Below are positions 1-7,829 of a stretch of DNA of 64,000 bases, in pieces (positions within the stretch are counted from its first letter, which is position 1; the number at the start of each line of letters is the position of its first letter). The notes under the pieces are model-generated. The model saw only the letters and a program-made list of their open reading frames with translations, did not search any database and was not told the origin of the DNA. The stretch comes from Coprovicinus avistercoris (GTDB taxonomy: Bacteria; Actinomycetota; Coriobacteriia; Coriobacteriales; Atopobiaceae), in assembly GCA_018714895.1 (NCBI GenBank), contig DVMQ01000011.1, positions 55,468-119,467 on the forward strand, read 5' to 3'. Position numbers and translations under genes: made by a program.

Positions 1-1236
1 AATAGCAATCTTTTGACCAGGCTTTGCCTCAAGCGAAACATCATGCATAAGAATGCGATCGGGATCGTAGCCAAAACGCACATGCTCAAATTTGATAAGC
101 CCCTCAACAGATTCTGGCAGCTTTGCCGGCTGAGCTGGATCAGGCTCAATTTCTTCTTCATCAAGCAGAACGAATACGCGCTCTGCGCCCGCAAGAGCAC
201 CCTGCAGCATATTCACCGTAAGGGAAAGCTGTGTTAATGGCTCGGATGCTTTGTTCATGTACTGGAAGAATGCCTGAAACACACCGACGGTAAGCTGTCC
301 GGTCATGAGCATACCGCCTGCAATAAGACCGATCACTACCTGTGCAATACGACCAATAAAACGGATCGCAGGACCTACTGCATTGGTGAGAAAATCAGCA
401 ATGCAGCTCGAATCAGACAATTCTCGCGAAAGCTTTGCCATCTGCTCTTCGCTTGCCTCATCGCGACCAAAAGCCTTAATAACAGCACGGCCACTATAAG
501 CTTCCTCAACAAAGCCGGTAAGAGCACCCTGGTCTGCTTGGCGCTTGGTTGCCACGCGCAGGGTTAACCCAGCAAAATACTTTGTAAGCAGCGCACTAAT
601 GCTCATGAAGGCAATAAAAATGAGTGAGAGCATGAGGTTGTAGCGCAGCATCATAATAACCGAGCCAACAACAGAACCAGCAGCAATGAGCAGCTGCAGA
701 ACACCGCGCTGCAGAACCTCAGACACCTTGTCGAGGTCGTTGGTAACACGGCTAATGGTGTCTCCAGGCTGATGCCGGTCGTAGTAGGAAAGCGGCAGAC
801 GCGAAAGCTTCTCGGCAATCTGACGTCGCAATGATAGATTGAGACGTTCGGCAAAACTTGCCATTACGAGTGTTTGGATAGAGTAGAAAATCCAAATCAT
901 CGTCCAAATACCAAAGAAGATCAGGATTTGGATACCGCCGTTTTCAAACGAAACGGTAAATTGCTCGCCTGCTGCGTGAGCAGCCTGAATTTTTGCCCAA
1001 AACTCATCGATAACATGGCCGCTATAAATGGGCGGAATAAGGTTGGTGATGACGTAGAAGATTGTGCTGATAATAGCCACAACGATACGCCAGCGCTCAC
1101 CCTTCGCAGCTTCCCAAAGTCGACGGGCTGTTTTCCAGGCGTTCTGCGGTATTTCCGCCTCTTCCGGATCGATATTGGTAACGCGTCGAAGCGTGCTTTG
1201 CTTCTTGAGTTTCTTCTTATCCTGCTCGTTATGCAT
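1..1236 (-). CDS. ABC transporter, ATP-binding/permease half (partial, C-terminus off window)
   Basis: The protein runs off the left edge, so 412 codons are visible. It starts at an ATG that overlaps the end of the preceding exporter gene by 8 bases, which implies translational coupling. The visible part is the six-helix ABC exporter membrane domain: hydrophobic segments around residues 50-75 and 105-125, the coupling-helix region, and the start of the nucleotide-binding domain. The window cuts the gene just before the Walker A motif, at the GQKIAI strand. Two consecutive half-transporters with a MarR regulator in front are typical of heterodimeric multidrug exporters (the BmrCD/LmrCD type, known from other bacteria). 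Substrate cannot be read from the sequence. ABC-exporter identity is secure; drug export is inferred from context. Confidence 0.9.
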   Translation of the reverse strand, partial: MHNEQDKKKLKKQSTLRRVTNIDPEEAEIPQNAWKTARRLWEAAKGERWRIVVAIISTIFYVITNLIPPIYSGHVIDEFWAKIQAAHAAGEQFTVSFENGGIQILIFFGIWTMIWIFYSIQTLVMASFAERLNLSLRRQIAEKLSRLPLSYYDRHQPGDTISRVTNDLDKVSEVLQRGVLQLLIAAGSVVGSVIMMLRYNLMLSLIFIAFMSISALLTKYFAGLTLRVATKRQADQGALTGFVEEAYSGRAVIKAFGRDEASEEQMAKLSRELSDSSCIADFLTNAVGPAIRFIGRIAQVVIGLIAGGMLMTGQLTVGVFQAFFQYMNKASEPLTQLSLTVNMLQGALAGAERVFVLLDEEEIEPDPAQPAKLPESVEGLIKFEHVRFGYDPDRILMHDVSLEAKPGQKIAI

Positions 1237-3073
1237 GGGCGTCTCCCTTCTTTGCTTGGGAGTCTGCAATTGCCCGATACACAGGGCATGTTTCCATGAG
1301 CTCGTCGTGTTTACCCAAACCCACTATGGATCCATCCTTCAGTACCACGATTTGATCGGCATCATGAATAGTGCTCACACGCTGAGCAATAATGAGCGTC
1401 GCTGCATTCTTCAGCTCAGGCGAAAGAGCTCGACGGAGCGCCGCGTCGGTTTTGAAATCCAACGCTGAGAAGGAATCATCAAAGACATACAGATCTGTAT
1501 TGCGGACAAGTGCGCGGGCAATTGCCAGTCTTTGTCGTTGGCCTCCTGAAAAATTGGTGCCGCCCTGAGCGACCCTTGACGCAATACCGTCAGGGAGTTC
1601 ACGAACAAATCCTGCCTGAGCAATATCGAGCGCATGTAACAGCCGATCGGTGCTTGCCTGCTCATCACCATCGCGAAGGTTCGACTCGATTGTGCCGCTA
1701 AAGAGCCAAGCTTTCTGAGGGACATAGGCAATATGTGCACGAAGATCCTCCTGTGCAACATCGCGCACGTCAGTTCCTAAGAATCGCAGCGCACCATGGG
1801 TAACCTCATGAAAACGCAAAAGCATCTTTGCGATGGTCGACTTGCCCGAACCGGTATTTCCGATAATGGCAGTTACCTGGCCACGTCTAATTGAAAAGGT
1901 CAGATCGTGGAGGGTGTCTTCGTCGGCGTCATCAAAGCAGAAGCTTACATGGTCAAAGGCAACAACTTCCTCGCCTGGCTCTCCAGTTCCATCGGTCAGC
2001 TCGACTGGATCATCTGGGTCTTCAATTGAAGGCTCAAGACCTATGACCTGTCCCACGCGTGCGAGGCATGCCAATGCCCTTGGAATAGAAAGCATGGCAA
2101 ACTGAGCCATCATGAGGAAGAACATGATGAGCATGGCATATTCAACGATTGCCGAGATAGAACCAATCTGCATAGCCCAGGCGCCCACACGATCAATGCC
2201 GACCCAGATGAGCAAAGCCTCGACAGCATTCATCAGGAAGAACGAAAGGCTGTCGGTAACGGCAAATACCATGTTTACCTTAATGGCATTGTTGGCATAG
2301 TCGGTAAATGTTTCATCGAGGCGCTTACGCTCGTATTTTTCTTTACCAAAAGCCCGAATAACGCGCACGCCCGTTAAGTTCTCACGCACGCGCACATTCA
2401 TACGGTCGATAAACCCTTGAAGGCGCGTAAAAATAGGAGCCGAAATAATAACGCCAACTACGCACACCGCAAGCGTTGCAAACGTAACCACAAGCAACAC
2501 TTGACCCATAAAGACGTCAATCGAGAATGCCAGTGCAACTGAAATGGCACACATGATAGGCACAGGCAAAATCATGAGAATGGCCATCACCAGTGACTGC
2601 TGAATTACATTGATGTCAGAGTTGGTTCGCGTGATCATCGAGCCGGTACCAAAGCGCTCAAAATCGGATCCCGAAAAATCAAGCGACGCCTCATAAACTG
2701 AAGTACGAATATCAAACGCCACATTTGCGGCAAGACGCGTTGCAAGGTAGGTGCTGATAACCGCGCCACCACTGCCAAGGATGGAGGCTCCGAGCATGCC
2801 AGCGGCATTTGGCAGCAGATCTGTCAAATGGCTCGCATTTACCGCAGTATTGATAAGAGCAGAAAGCTCAGTAGGAACCAGCAGCATGCCCGTCATATCA
2901 CATACCACCGCAACAAGTGTGGCAAGTGCAAGCTTCTTATGATTACCCAAAAAGCCAACTAAGACCTTTAGGGCACTGCGACGACTATAGTCACGCTTTT
3001 TCCTTCTGCGCTTCTGGTTAGATGCGAGAGATGCTTCATTTGAACGTATCTTTTCGGCTTGCTGATCTTGCAT
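1229..3073 (-). CDS. ABC transporter, ATP-binding/permease half
   Basis: Full half-transporter of 614 residues: a basic N-terminus, a six-helix membrane domain (about residues 45-330) and a nucleotide-binding domain with Walker A GNTGSGKST, signature FSGGQRQRLAIARAL and the Walker B region VFDDSFSALD. The residue after the Walker B aspartate is Asp rather than the usual catalytic Glu. That pattern is found in the degenerate site of heterodimeric exporters, so this may be the non-hydrolysing half. I chose the ATG at 3073 over an upstream GTG at 3079 because AGGAGGG sits 5 bases ahead of it and the ATG shares one base with the MarR stop codon (TGATG). It is the middle gene of a three-gene MarR-ABC-ABC operon. 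Confidence 0.93.
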   Translation of the reverse strand: MQDQQAEKIRSNEASLASNQKRRRKKRDYSRRSALKVLVGFLGNHKKLALATLVAVVCDMTGMLLVPTELSALINTAVNASHLTDLLPNAAGMLGASILGSGGAVISTYLATRLAANVAFDIRTSVYEASLDFSGSDFERFGTGSMITRTNSDINVIQQSLVMAILMILPVPIMCAISVALAFSIDVFMGQVLLVVTFATLAVCVVGVIISAPIFTRLQGFIDRMNVRVRENLTGVRVIRAFGKEKYERKRLDETFTDYANNAIKVNMVFAVTDSLSFFLMNAVEALLIWVGIDRVGAWAMQIGSISAIVEYAMLIMFFLMMAQFAMLSIPRALACLARVGQVIGLEPSIEDPDDPVELTDGTGEPGEEVVAFDHVSFCFDDADEDTLHDLTFSIRRGQVTAIIGNTGSGKSTIAKMLLRFHEVTHGALRFLGTDVRDVAQEDLRAHIAYVPQKAWLFSGTIESNLRDGDEQASTDRLLHALDIAQAGFVRELPDGIASRVAQGGTNFSGGQRQRLAIARALVRNTDLYVFDDSFSALDFKTDAALRRALSPELKNAATLIIAQRVSTIHDADQIVVLKDGSIVGLGKHDELMETCPVYRAIADSQAKKGDAHA

Positions 3074-3666
3074 CAGCACCCTCCTTCCTTAGTAACATCG
3101 TGGGAATTGTCCAACGTAAGTTCATCGTCTTCGACGCACTCTTCCTCAGCATTTTCGTCATCGTGCGCATCGGTAAAGCAGCCCAGCTCAACACGGATTG
3201 CATCGGAATAGCGGTGCAGCAGGCGAAGGAGCTCGTCTTGTTCTTGAGGAGAGAGCGTCTGAAACGCCCGCTCCTCTGCCTGCATAGCGGGAACAATATG
3301 TCGCTCAGAAAACGCTCGCCCCGCCGGTGTGAGTGAAGCAACCTTGCGTTTTCGACTTCCCTCAACATAGGAAAGTTCCACTAACCCGCGATCCACCAAA
3401 GAGCTCACCGAAGAACTTACCGTCTGACGTGCATATGACCATCGGGTATAGAGCTCCTGCAGAGGGGCTGTTCCCCCCGATTCTTCAATTGCCGATAAGA
3501 TCCAGTAGGCTCTATCTGAAATGCCGCACCCACGGGCTACCTCGTGATAGAGCTTATCCATCGCTTTATCTAATCGATCCCATTCGAGCGAACTTGCCAC
3601 CCAGCCAGCATCGTGCCGCGCAGCAGCAATACCAGATCGCCCGTCTGGCAATGCTTCGTACGACAT
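3073..3666 (-). CDS. MarR family transcriptional regulator
   Basis: A winged-helix regulator of 197 residues. The HTH region contains SGGTAPLQELYTRWSYARQ followed by the wing around VELSYVEGSRKRKVASLTPA, and helices at both ends would form the dimer interface. The start at 3666 (MSYEALPDG) follows GGAGGG. A longer reading to 3750 would run through the promoter-like region and the inverted repeat at 3681-3724. The C-terminal 35 residues are very acidic, an extension beyond the usual MarR fold. The gene is coupled to the two ABC half-transporters downstream (1-base overlap), so it probably represses them and itself in response to a small ligand. The ligand is unknown. Confidence 0.9.
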   Translation of the reverse strand: MSYEALPDGRSGIAAARHDAGWVASSLEWDRLDKAMDKLYHEVARGCGISDRAYWILSAIEESGGTAPLQELYTRWSYARQTVSSSVSSLVDRGLVELSYVEGSRKRKVASLTPAGRAFSERHIVPAMQAEERAFQTLSPQEQDELLRLLHRYSDAIRVELGCFTDAHDDENAEEECVEDDELTLDNSHDVTKEGGC

Positions 3667-3680
3667 GCACCCTCCGATAT

Positions 3681-3724
3681 TGTCCGAGTTCGTACCTAAC
3701 GAGAGATTACGACGAGTTCGGACA
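3681..3724. promoter_or_regulatory. Inverted repeat upstream of the MarR gene, candidate operator
   Basis: The arms TGTCCGA (3681-3687) and TCGGACA (3718-3724) are perfect inverted repeats 30 bases apart, and each belongs to a longer GAGTTCG-containing repeat. A weak minus-strand promoter-like pair, TTGATA at 3745-3750 and TTATGT at 3722-3727 (17-base spacing), overlaps the outer arm. MarR proteins usually bind palindromes over their own promoter, so this is a plausible autoregulatory site. No binding data can be inferred from sequence. Confidence 0.4.
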
Positions 3725-3981
3725 TAATGCAATAACTTATTTTCTATCAATCAGTTGAATAAAGCCCTCGTTACAGCGGCTTTTCTCAGCTATGAGAACA
3801 GTGAATTTAGAAGCTCTGTAGAGGCGTTCTTTTCCGAAATATTCCTCATGCAAATCGTTTTTTATTTATCTGCGAAGTGACTCAAAAATATCCATTGGAA
3901 ATGTATTTTATTGGCTCTTATAGGTTGAATTATTCAATATATCCGCTGACGTAAACGCAGAGTTCTTTCACCCAGATATCC
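3725..3981. other. Intergenic region between the divergent MarR and ArsR genes
   Basis: This AT-rich stretch separates the divergent exporter operon and metal-efflux operon. Apart from the weak minus-strand promoter noted for the MarR gene I see no gene, RNA or repeat in it. No reading frame here has a convincing ribosome binding site. Confidence 0.5.
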
Positions 3982-4009
3982 TTGACATCTGTTCAGTCGT
4001 TCATATAAT
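3982..4009 (+). promoter_or_regulatory. Sigma-70 promoter of the ArsR/SmtB operon
   Basis: A perfect consensus pair: TTGACA at 3982-3987 and TATAAT at 4004-4009, 16 bases apart. A half-operator GTTCATAT (3999-4006) overlaps the -10 box, and the full palindrome at 4025-4044 lies where transcription would start. A very strong promoter covered by repressor sites is the expected design for a derepressed metal-efflux operon. Confidence 0.85.
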
Positions 4010-4024
4010 CAGAAGTAAGCAGAC

Positions 4025-4044
4025 ATATGAATAATTGTTCATAT
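4025..4044. promoter_or_regulatory. ArsR/SmtB-type operator, site 1
   Basis: The 20-base site has ATATGAA and TTCATAT arms around a 6-base centre, the layout used by zinc-sensing CzrA/SmtB repressors. It matches a second site at 4730-4749 at 16 of 20 positions. It lies between the promoter and the start codon of the repressor gene, so binding there would give autorepression. Confidence 0.8.
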
Positions 4045-4066
4045 GTTCTGAAAGGAGATTTTACTT

Positions 4067-4429
4067 ATGAACTCACAATCAGACACTGAGCAAACAGCTG
4101 CCGCTATGTCTCTTCCTCTCAATCCGGACGCCCAGTCGATGGATATGCCCGATGAAGAGCTGCTCTACGATCTTGCCGATCTTTTTAAGGTCTTCTCAGA
4201 TACCACACGCATCAAGATTCTCTTTGCCCTCATGGGAAATGAACTTTGCGTTGCCGATATTGCTGAGAAAACCGGCAACACCCAAAGTGCCGTCTCCCAT
4301 CAACTCCGTACCCTCAAGCAGGCACATCTCGTTCGCTTCACACGAGATGGCAGAAATATTGTGTACTCACTTGCCGACGATCATGTCTATACCATGCTCA
4401 ACCAGGGCTTGAACCATATTTGTGAATAG
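4067..4429 (+). CDS. ArsR/SmtB family metal-responsive repressor
   Basis: 120 residues with the ArsR winged-helix core (VFSDTTRIKILFAL, then TQSAVSHQLRTLKQA as recognition helix). The C-terminal helix carries the complete alpha-5 zinc site in SmtB spacing: Asp104, His106, His117 and Glu120. The alpha-3 motif is ELCVAD, with only Cys61 of the usual two cysteines, so a CadC/ArsR-type thiolate site is probably absent. This argues for Zn(II) (or Co/Cd) sensing. The start codon follows AAAGGAGA. The gene leads an operon with a small HMA protein and lies upstream of the P1B ATPase, whose own operator matches the one in front of this gene. Confidence 0.92.
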   Translation: MNSQSDTEQTAAAMSLPLNPDAQSMDMPDEELLYDLADLFKVFSDTTRIKILFALMGNELCVADIAEKTGNTQSAVSHQLRTLKQAHLVRFTRDGRNIVYSLADDHVYTMLNQGLNHICE

Positions 4430-4469
4430 CGGCTTAAGAAGCCTCAGATTACTCGAGAAGGGACTCAAC

Positions 4470-4688
4470 ATGCGCAAGTCATTCAAACTCGACGAGATCG
4501 ACTGCGCCAACTGCGCCAATAAACTCCAAGATGCACTCGCAAAACTGGATGGCGTAGATTCTGCTTCTGTCAACTTCCTCACACAAAAGCTCACGCTTTC
4601 CGCTGCCGATGATCGCTTTAACGAGGTGTTTGAGCGTGTTGTCAAACTCGCCTCTGAAATAGAGCCCGACTGCGAGATTATTCGCTAA
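4470..4688 (+). CDS. Free-standing HMA heavy-metal-binding protein
   Basis: A 72-residue single-domain protein of the ferredoxin-like HMA fold. The metal-binding loop is DCANC (Cys12, Cys15). The Asp before the CxxC resembles the loop of zinc/cadmium ATPase N-terminal domains more than copper chaperones. I chose the ATG at 4470, preceded by a purine-rich GAGAAGGGA, over an upstream frame extension without support. The ATPase encoded next lacks an HMA domain of its own, so this protein looks like the detached N-terminal domain acting in trans as a chaperone or regulator. It is followed at once by a terminator that separates its transcript from the ATPase. Confidence 0.85.
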   Translation: MRKSFKLDEIDCANCANKLQDALAKLDGVDSASVNFLTQKLTLSAADDRFNEVFERVVKLASEIEPDCEIIR

Positions 4689-4694
4689 AACGAG

Positions 4695-4719
4695 AAAGGC
4701 CGCGCCCCGCGGCTTTTCT
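4695..4719 (+). terminator. Intrinsic terminator between the HMA gene and the ATPase gene
   Basis: The stem GCCGCG/CGCGGC with a three-base loop is extended by A-T and G-T pairs and followed by a T-rich run. It would end the repressor-HMA transcript. Together with the operator at 4730-4749 it implies that the ATPase gene has its own regulated start or is fed by read-through. Confidence 0.75.
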
Positions 4720-4729
4720 TACCCATAAT

Positions 4730-4749
4730 ATATGTCTGTTTGTTCATAT
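4730..4749. promoter_or_regulatory. ArsR/SmtB-type operator, site 2 (ATPase gene)
   Basis: This 20-base site matches the repressor's own operator at 16 of 20 positions, including the whole right part TTGTTCATAT. It sits between the terminator and the ATPase start codon, where it could block initiation. Longer 7-base perfect arms are seen at 4728-4734 and 4745-4751. I could not assign a convincing -35/-10 pair for this gene. Confidence 0.75.
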
Positions 4750-4768
4750 ATTCATTCGGAGTAGTACC

Positions 4769-6685
4769 ATGAATCGGAAACTGAGAAAAAGACGCAATCG
4801 AATTATTGTTGCACTCATACTGTTTGCAGCCATTATGGTTCTTGATAAGAGCGGTCTTCTTGCACGGCTTACCGGCAGTGCCGCTGAGCCCTACGTAGCC
4901 TTTGTCCTCTACCTCATCCCCTTTCTTATCTCTGGTTACGATGTGCTTATCAAGGCTGCACGGAATATCCGTCACGGAGAAGCCTTTGATGAAGCGTTTC
5001 TCATGACCGTGGCAACGCTCGGCGCCTTTGCAACAATTCTCTTTCCCAATGCCGAGTCGCAGGCAGCAGAAGGCTGTGCTGTCATGCTTTTTTACCAGGT
5101 TGGTGAACTATTCCAGAGCTATGCCGTAGGCAAGAGCAGGAAATCCATTAGCGCCATGATGGATATTGCGCCCGACTATGCCAACATTGAGCACAATGGC
5201 TCTCTTGAAGAAGTTGACCCCAATGAAGTTGCCGTCGGAAGCATCATTGTTGTTAAGCCAGGAGAGCGCGTGCCTATAGACGGGATTGTCACCGAAGGCA
5301 CCAGCCAGCTCGACACCGCCGCACTCACCGGAGAAAGCATTCCGCGTCATGTAGAAGCTGGTGCCGAGGTAATATCCGGTTGCATCAATATGACAGGCAT
5401 CCTTCGAGTGCGCACCACGAAACCTTTTGGTGAATCCACGGTATCTCGCATCCTTGAACTGGTCGAAAACGCCAGTGAGAAAAAAGCTCGCACAGAAAAC
5501 TTCATTACGCGTTTTGCTCGAATTTATACGCCCGCCGTTGTGTTTGCTGCGCTTGCATTGGCGATTATTCCGCCGATTTTGGGCATGGGCCCCTGGGTCG
5601 ACTGGCTTATGCGTGGCTTGACGTTTCTTGTTGTAAGCTGCCCCTGCGCCCTTGTCATCTCTGTGCCGTTGAGTTTTTTTGGAGGTATCGGAGGTGCTTC
5701 GCGCGTAGGTGTTTTAGTAAAGGGCTCCAACTATCTTGAACTGCTCAGTAAAGTAGACACCGTCGTGTTTGATAAGACCGGCACCCTTACCAGCGGCACT
5801 TTTAATGTGGTTGCCGTGCATCCGGAGGCTGGCGTAGATCCAGATTACGTTCTGAGCAACGCTGCATATGCAGAGGCTTTTTCCGATCATCCCATCGCCG
5901 TGTCTATACGCGCCGCATACTCCGGCAAGATAGACCAAGCGCGCATTCATGATGTGCGTGAAGAGTCCGGTCATGGTATTACGGCTCATGTGGACGAACA
6001 TGTGGTACTGGTTGGTAATGACAAGCTCATGGCAGAGCATGGCCTCAGCTGGCATGAGTGCGATCTTATCGGCACCATCCTGCACGTAACGGTCGATGGA
6101 GTCTATGCGGGCCACATTGTTATTGCCGACGTTATAAAAGACGACGCAGCACAAACCATTCAGGAGCTTCATAAAAGCGGGGTCAAACGTTGCATTATGC
6201 TCACTGGCGACCGCAATGACGTTGCCCAGGCTGTGGGCACGCGCTTAGGCCTTGATGAGGTACACGCACAGCTACTCCCAGAGGATAAAGTAAATGCAGT
6301 AGAAGACCTTCTCTCACATGAAGAAGAGGGAAAGAAGCTCGCTTTTGTTGGTGATGGTATTAACGATGCCCCTGTACTTATGCGCGCTGACGTGGGTATT
6401 GCCATGGGTGCAATGGGCTCAGACGCCGCCATTGAAGCAGCTGACGTTGTTTTAATGGACGATAAGCCCTCCAAAATTGCCGTTGCAATTCGGGTAGCCC
6501 GTAAAACGATGGGCATCGTATGGCAAAACATCATCTTTGCTCTGGGTGTAAAACTTCTTATTCTGATTCTCGCAGCGCTGGGAATTGCCAACATGTGGCT
6601 GGCGGTCTTTGGCGATGTGGGTGTCGCAATGATTGCGATTCTTAATGCCATGCGCGCTATGCATGTTGGACAACAAAAGAGGTGA
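4769..6685 (+). CDS. P1B-type heavy-metal ATPase (Zn/Cd/Pb group)
   Basis: 638 residues exporting divalent soft metals at the cost of ATP. Visible motifs: TGES (187-190), the membrane metal site CPC (291-293, in SCPCALVISVP), phosphorylation site DKTGT (Asp335), the HP dipeptide (374-375) and GDGINDAP (about 528). The last helices keep the Lys and Asp (GVKLL, FGDVG) that mark the ZntA/CadA group and exclude a copper pump. The protein starts directly at the first membrane helices and has no N-terminal HMA domain; one is encoded separately 80 bases upstream. The start has GGAG 8 bases ahead. A strong terminator follows. Confidence 0.94.
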   Translation: MNRKLRKRRNRIIVALILFAAIMVLDKSGLLARLTGSAAEPYVAFVLYLIPFLISGYDVLIKAARNIRHGEAFDEAFLMTVATLGAFATILFPNAESQAAEGCAVMLFYQVGELFQSYAVGKSRKSISAMMDIAPDYANIEHNGSLEEVDPNEVAVGSIIVVKPGERVPIDGIVTEGTSQLDTAALTGESIPRHVEAGAEVISGCINMTGILRVRTTKPFGESTVSRILELVENASEKKARTENFITRFARIYTPAVVFAALALAIIPPILGMGPWVDWLMRGLTFLVVSCPCALVISVPLSFFGGIGGASRVGVLVKGSNYLELLSKVDTVVFDKTGTLTSGTFNVVAVHPEAGVDPDYVLSNAAYAEAFSDHPIAVSIRAAYSGKIDQARIHDVREESGHGITAHVDEHVVLVGNDKLMAEHGLSWHECDLIGTILHVTVDGVYAGHIVIADVIKDDAAQTIQELHKSGVKRCIMLTGDRNDVAQAVGTRLGLDEVHAQLLPEDKVNAVEDLLSHEEEGKKLAFVGDGINDAPVLMRADVGIAMGAMGSDAAIEAADVVLMDDKPSKIAVAIRVARKTMGIVWQNIIFALGVKLLILILAALGIANMWLAVFGDVGVAMIAILNAMRAMHVGQQKR

Positions 6686-6717
6686 GCCATCCTGAACTAA
6701 AACTAGGTTTTAACCGA

Positions 6718-6756
6718 TGAGCAGAGCAAATCGTGCAGGTGCTCTGCTCATTTTTT
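6718..6756 (+). terminator. Strong intrinsic terminator after the metal ATPase gene
   Basis: A perfect 11-bp stem (6718-6728 with 6740-6750), an 11-base loop and six T residues. It closes the metal-efflux region. Confidence 0.93.
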
Positions 6757-6871
6757 GCATGTGCCGTGAAGCGAGCCGCAAGACACTTCATATCACGTTA
6801 CACTTACGGACTGTATCCACAGTGACGTTCACACATTGCGCTTAAAGCGCTCATATCAAGGGGGACATTAC

Positions 6872-7516
6872 ATGGAAGAGGCGTTTCTCGCCTTTATTAG
6901 CTCGTTTGGCTATCTTGCTGTTCTTGCACTCATTCTGTTAGAAAATATCTTCCCGCCCATTCCGTCGGAACTAATCCTTCCTATGGCAGGTTTTCTTGTT
7001 CACGACACGTCAATGGAGTTGCCGGGAGTCATTATTTTTGCAACCGCCGGCTCTGTGTTGGGTGCTTTCATTTTGTATGGCATCGGAAGACTGTTGTCGC
7101 GCGAGCGTTTAATGGCTTTCTTTGACACCAAGCCAATGCGTCTTTTGGGCTTTAAGGGTGATGACATTTCCAAGGCTATCGGCTGGTTCGACCGTAAAGG
7201 TCAGGCAACGGTACTCATTTGCCGTTGCATTCCTGTTGTTCGCAGTCTTATTTCTATTCCTGCTGGCACCGCAAAGATGGCCATTCCACGCTTTACGATT
7301 TACACCCTTGTTGGATCGGCTGTTTGGAATACCGTTCTTTGCTCGCTGGGTTATGCCATGGGTTCCGCTTGGCACACGGTTACAGCTCAGGCTGAATGGG
7401 TCTCTGACGTTGTAAAAATTATCATCATTGTTATTGTGCTCGTGGCCGCCATTTGGTGGATTGTAAAGCGCATTCTCCCCAACCTTCGCCACACCGACGA
7501 CCATACCGAGGACTAA
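6872..7516 (+). CDS. DedA family membrane protein
   Basis: 214 residues with the SNARE-associated/DedA (PF09335) pattern: an N-terminal re-entrant hydrophobic region with ENIFPPIPSE, then a GRLLSRE-like loop, the conserved CRCIPVVRSLISIPAG segment, and two or three C-terminal membrane helices. DedA proteins are implicated in recycling of lipid carriers such as undecaprenyl phosphate and in membrane homeostasis. The start ATG at 6872 follows AAGGGGG. It stands alone between the metal-efflux terminator and a convergent gene, so no partner is indicated. Confidence 0.9.
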   Translation: MEEAFLAFISSFGYLAVLALILLENIFPPIPSELILPMAGFLVHDTSMELPGVIIFATAGSVLGAFILYGIGRLLSRERLMAFFDTKPMRLLGFKGDDISKAIGWFDRKGQATVLICRCIPVVRSLISIPAGTAKMAIPRFTIYTLVGSAVWNTVLCSLGYAMGSAWHTVTAQAEWVSDVVKIIIIVIVLVAAIWWIVKRILPNLRHTDDHTED

Positions 7517-7562
7517 CAAACAGTTTTGTGACAAGCAGCGCCTGGCATATATTTGACAATCC

Positions 7563-7769
7563 TTAATTCTTGCAATCTGCCCCCCCATCGGAGGGGCTTT
7601 TTGCTGTGGCGCCATCATTTTGTGGCAAACGCCCGGCGCGACGCAAAGCATCTCTGAGCAAGAATTCCACCTGCCCGTTTGCACTGCGCATTTCATCTGC
7701 TGCCCAGCGCTCAATCGCTTCCCATATCACAGGGTCCACACGCAAGGGATATTGCTTTCGCCGAGCCAT
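7563..7769 (-). CDS. Small ribbon-helix-helix-like protein
   Basis: 68 residues. The first 48 look like an Arc/MetJ-type ribbon-helix-helix unit: a short basic beta strand (KQYPLRVDP), helix IWEAIERWAADEMR, a turn with NGQ, and helix VEFLLRDALRRAG. The C-terminal 20 residues are low-complexity. It lies 60 bases downstream of the SPFH gene on the same strand, and in my recollection such small proteins often neighbour SPFH genes in actinobacteria. It could bind DNA as a dimer or bind the SPFH protein. No toxin gene is adjacent, so an antitoxin role is not supported. Confidence 0.7.
   Translation of the reverse strand: MARRKQYPLRVDPVIWEAIERWAADEMRSANGQVEFLLRDALRRAGRLPQNDGATAKSPSDGGADCKN
7579..7602 (+). 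terminator. Possible terminator of the DedA gene, inside the 3' end of the opposing gene
   Basis: GCCCC and GGGGC can pair around a 9-base loop and are followed by five T residues on the plus strand. The stem is short and overlaps the end of the convergent small gene, so this is tentative. Confidence 0.4.
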
Positions 7770-7788
7770 ACTTCACCTCATAAAGTCA

Positions 7789-7817
7789 CGTCCGCCTCCC
7801 CATACAGGAGACGGACG
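7789..7817. other. Stem-loop between the SPFH and ribbon-helix-helix genes
   Basis: CGTCCG-C-CTCC pairs with GGAG-A-CGGACG around a short loop, giving about 10 pairs with one mismatch. No T run follows on the minus strand, so it is more likely an RNA stability or processing element within the two-gene transcript than a terminator. Confidence 0.45.
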
Positions 7818-7829
7818 CCACACCAAACA

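Noticed and set aside
7563..7769. Antitoxin of a toxin-antitoxin pair
   Set aside because: The fold fits RHH antitoxins, but neither side carries a toxin-sized gene; the neighbour is an SPFH protein.
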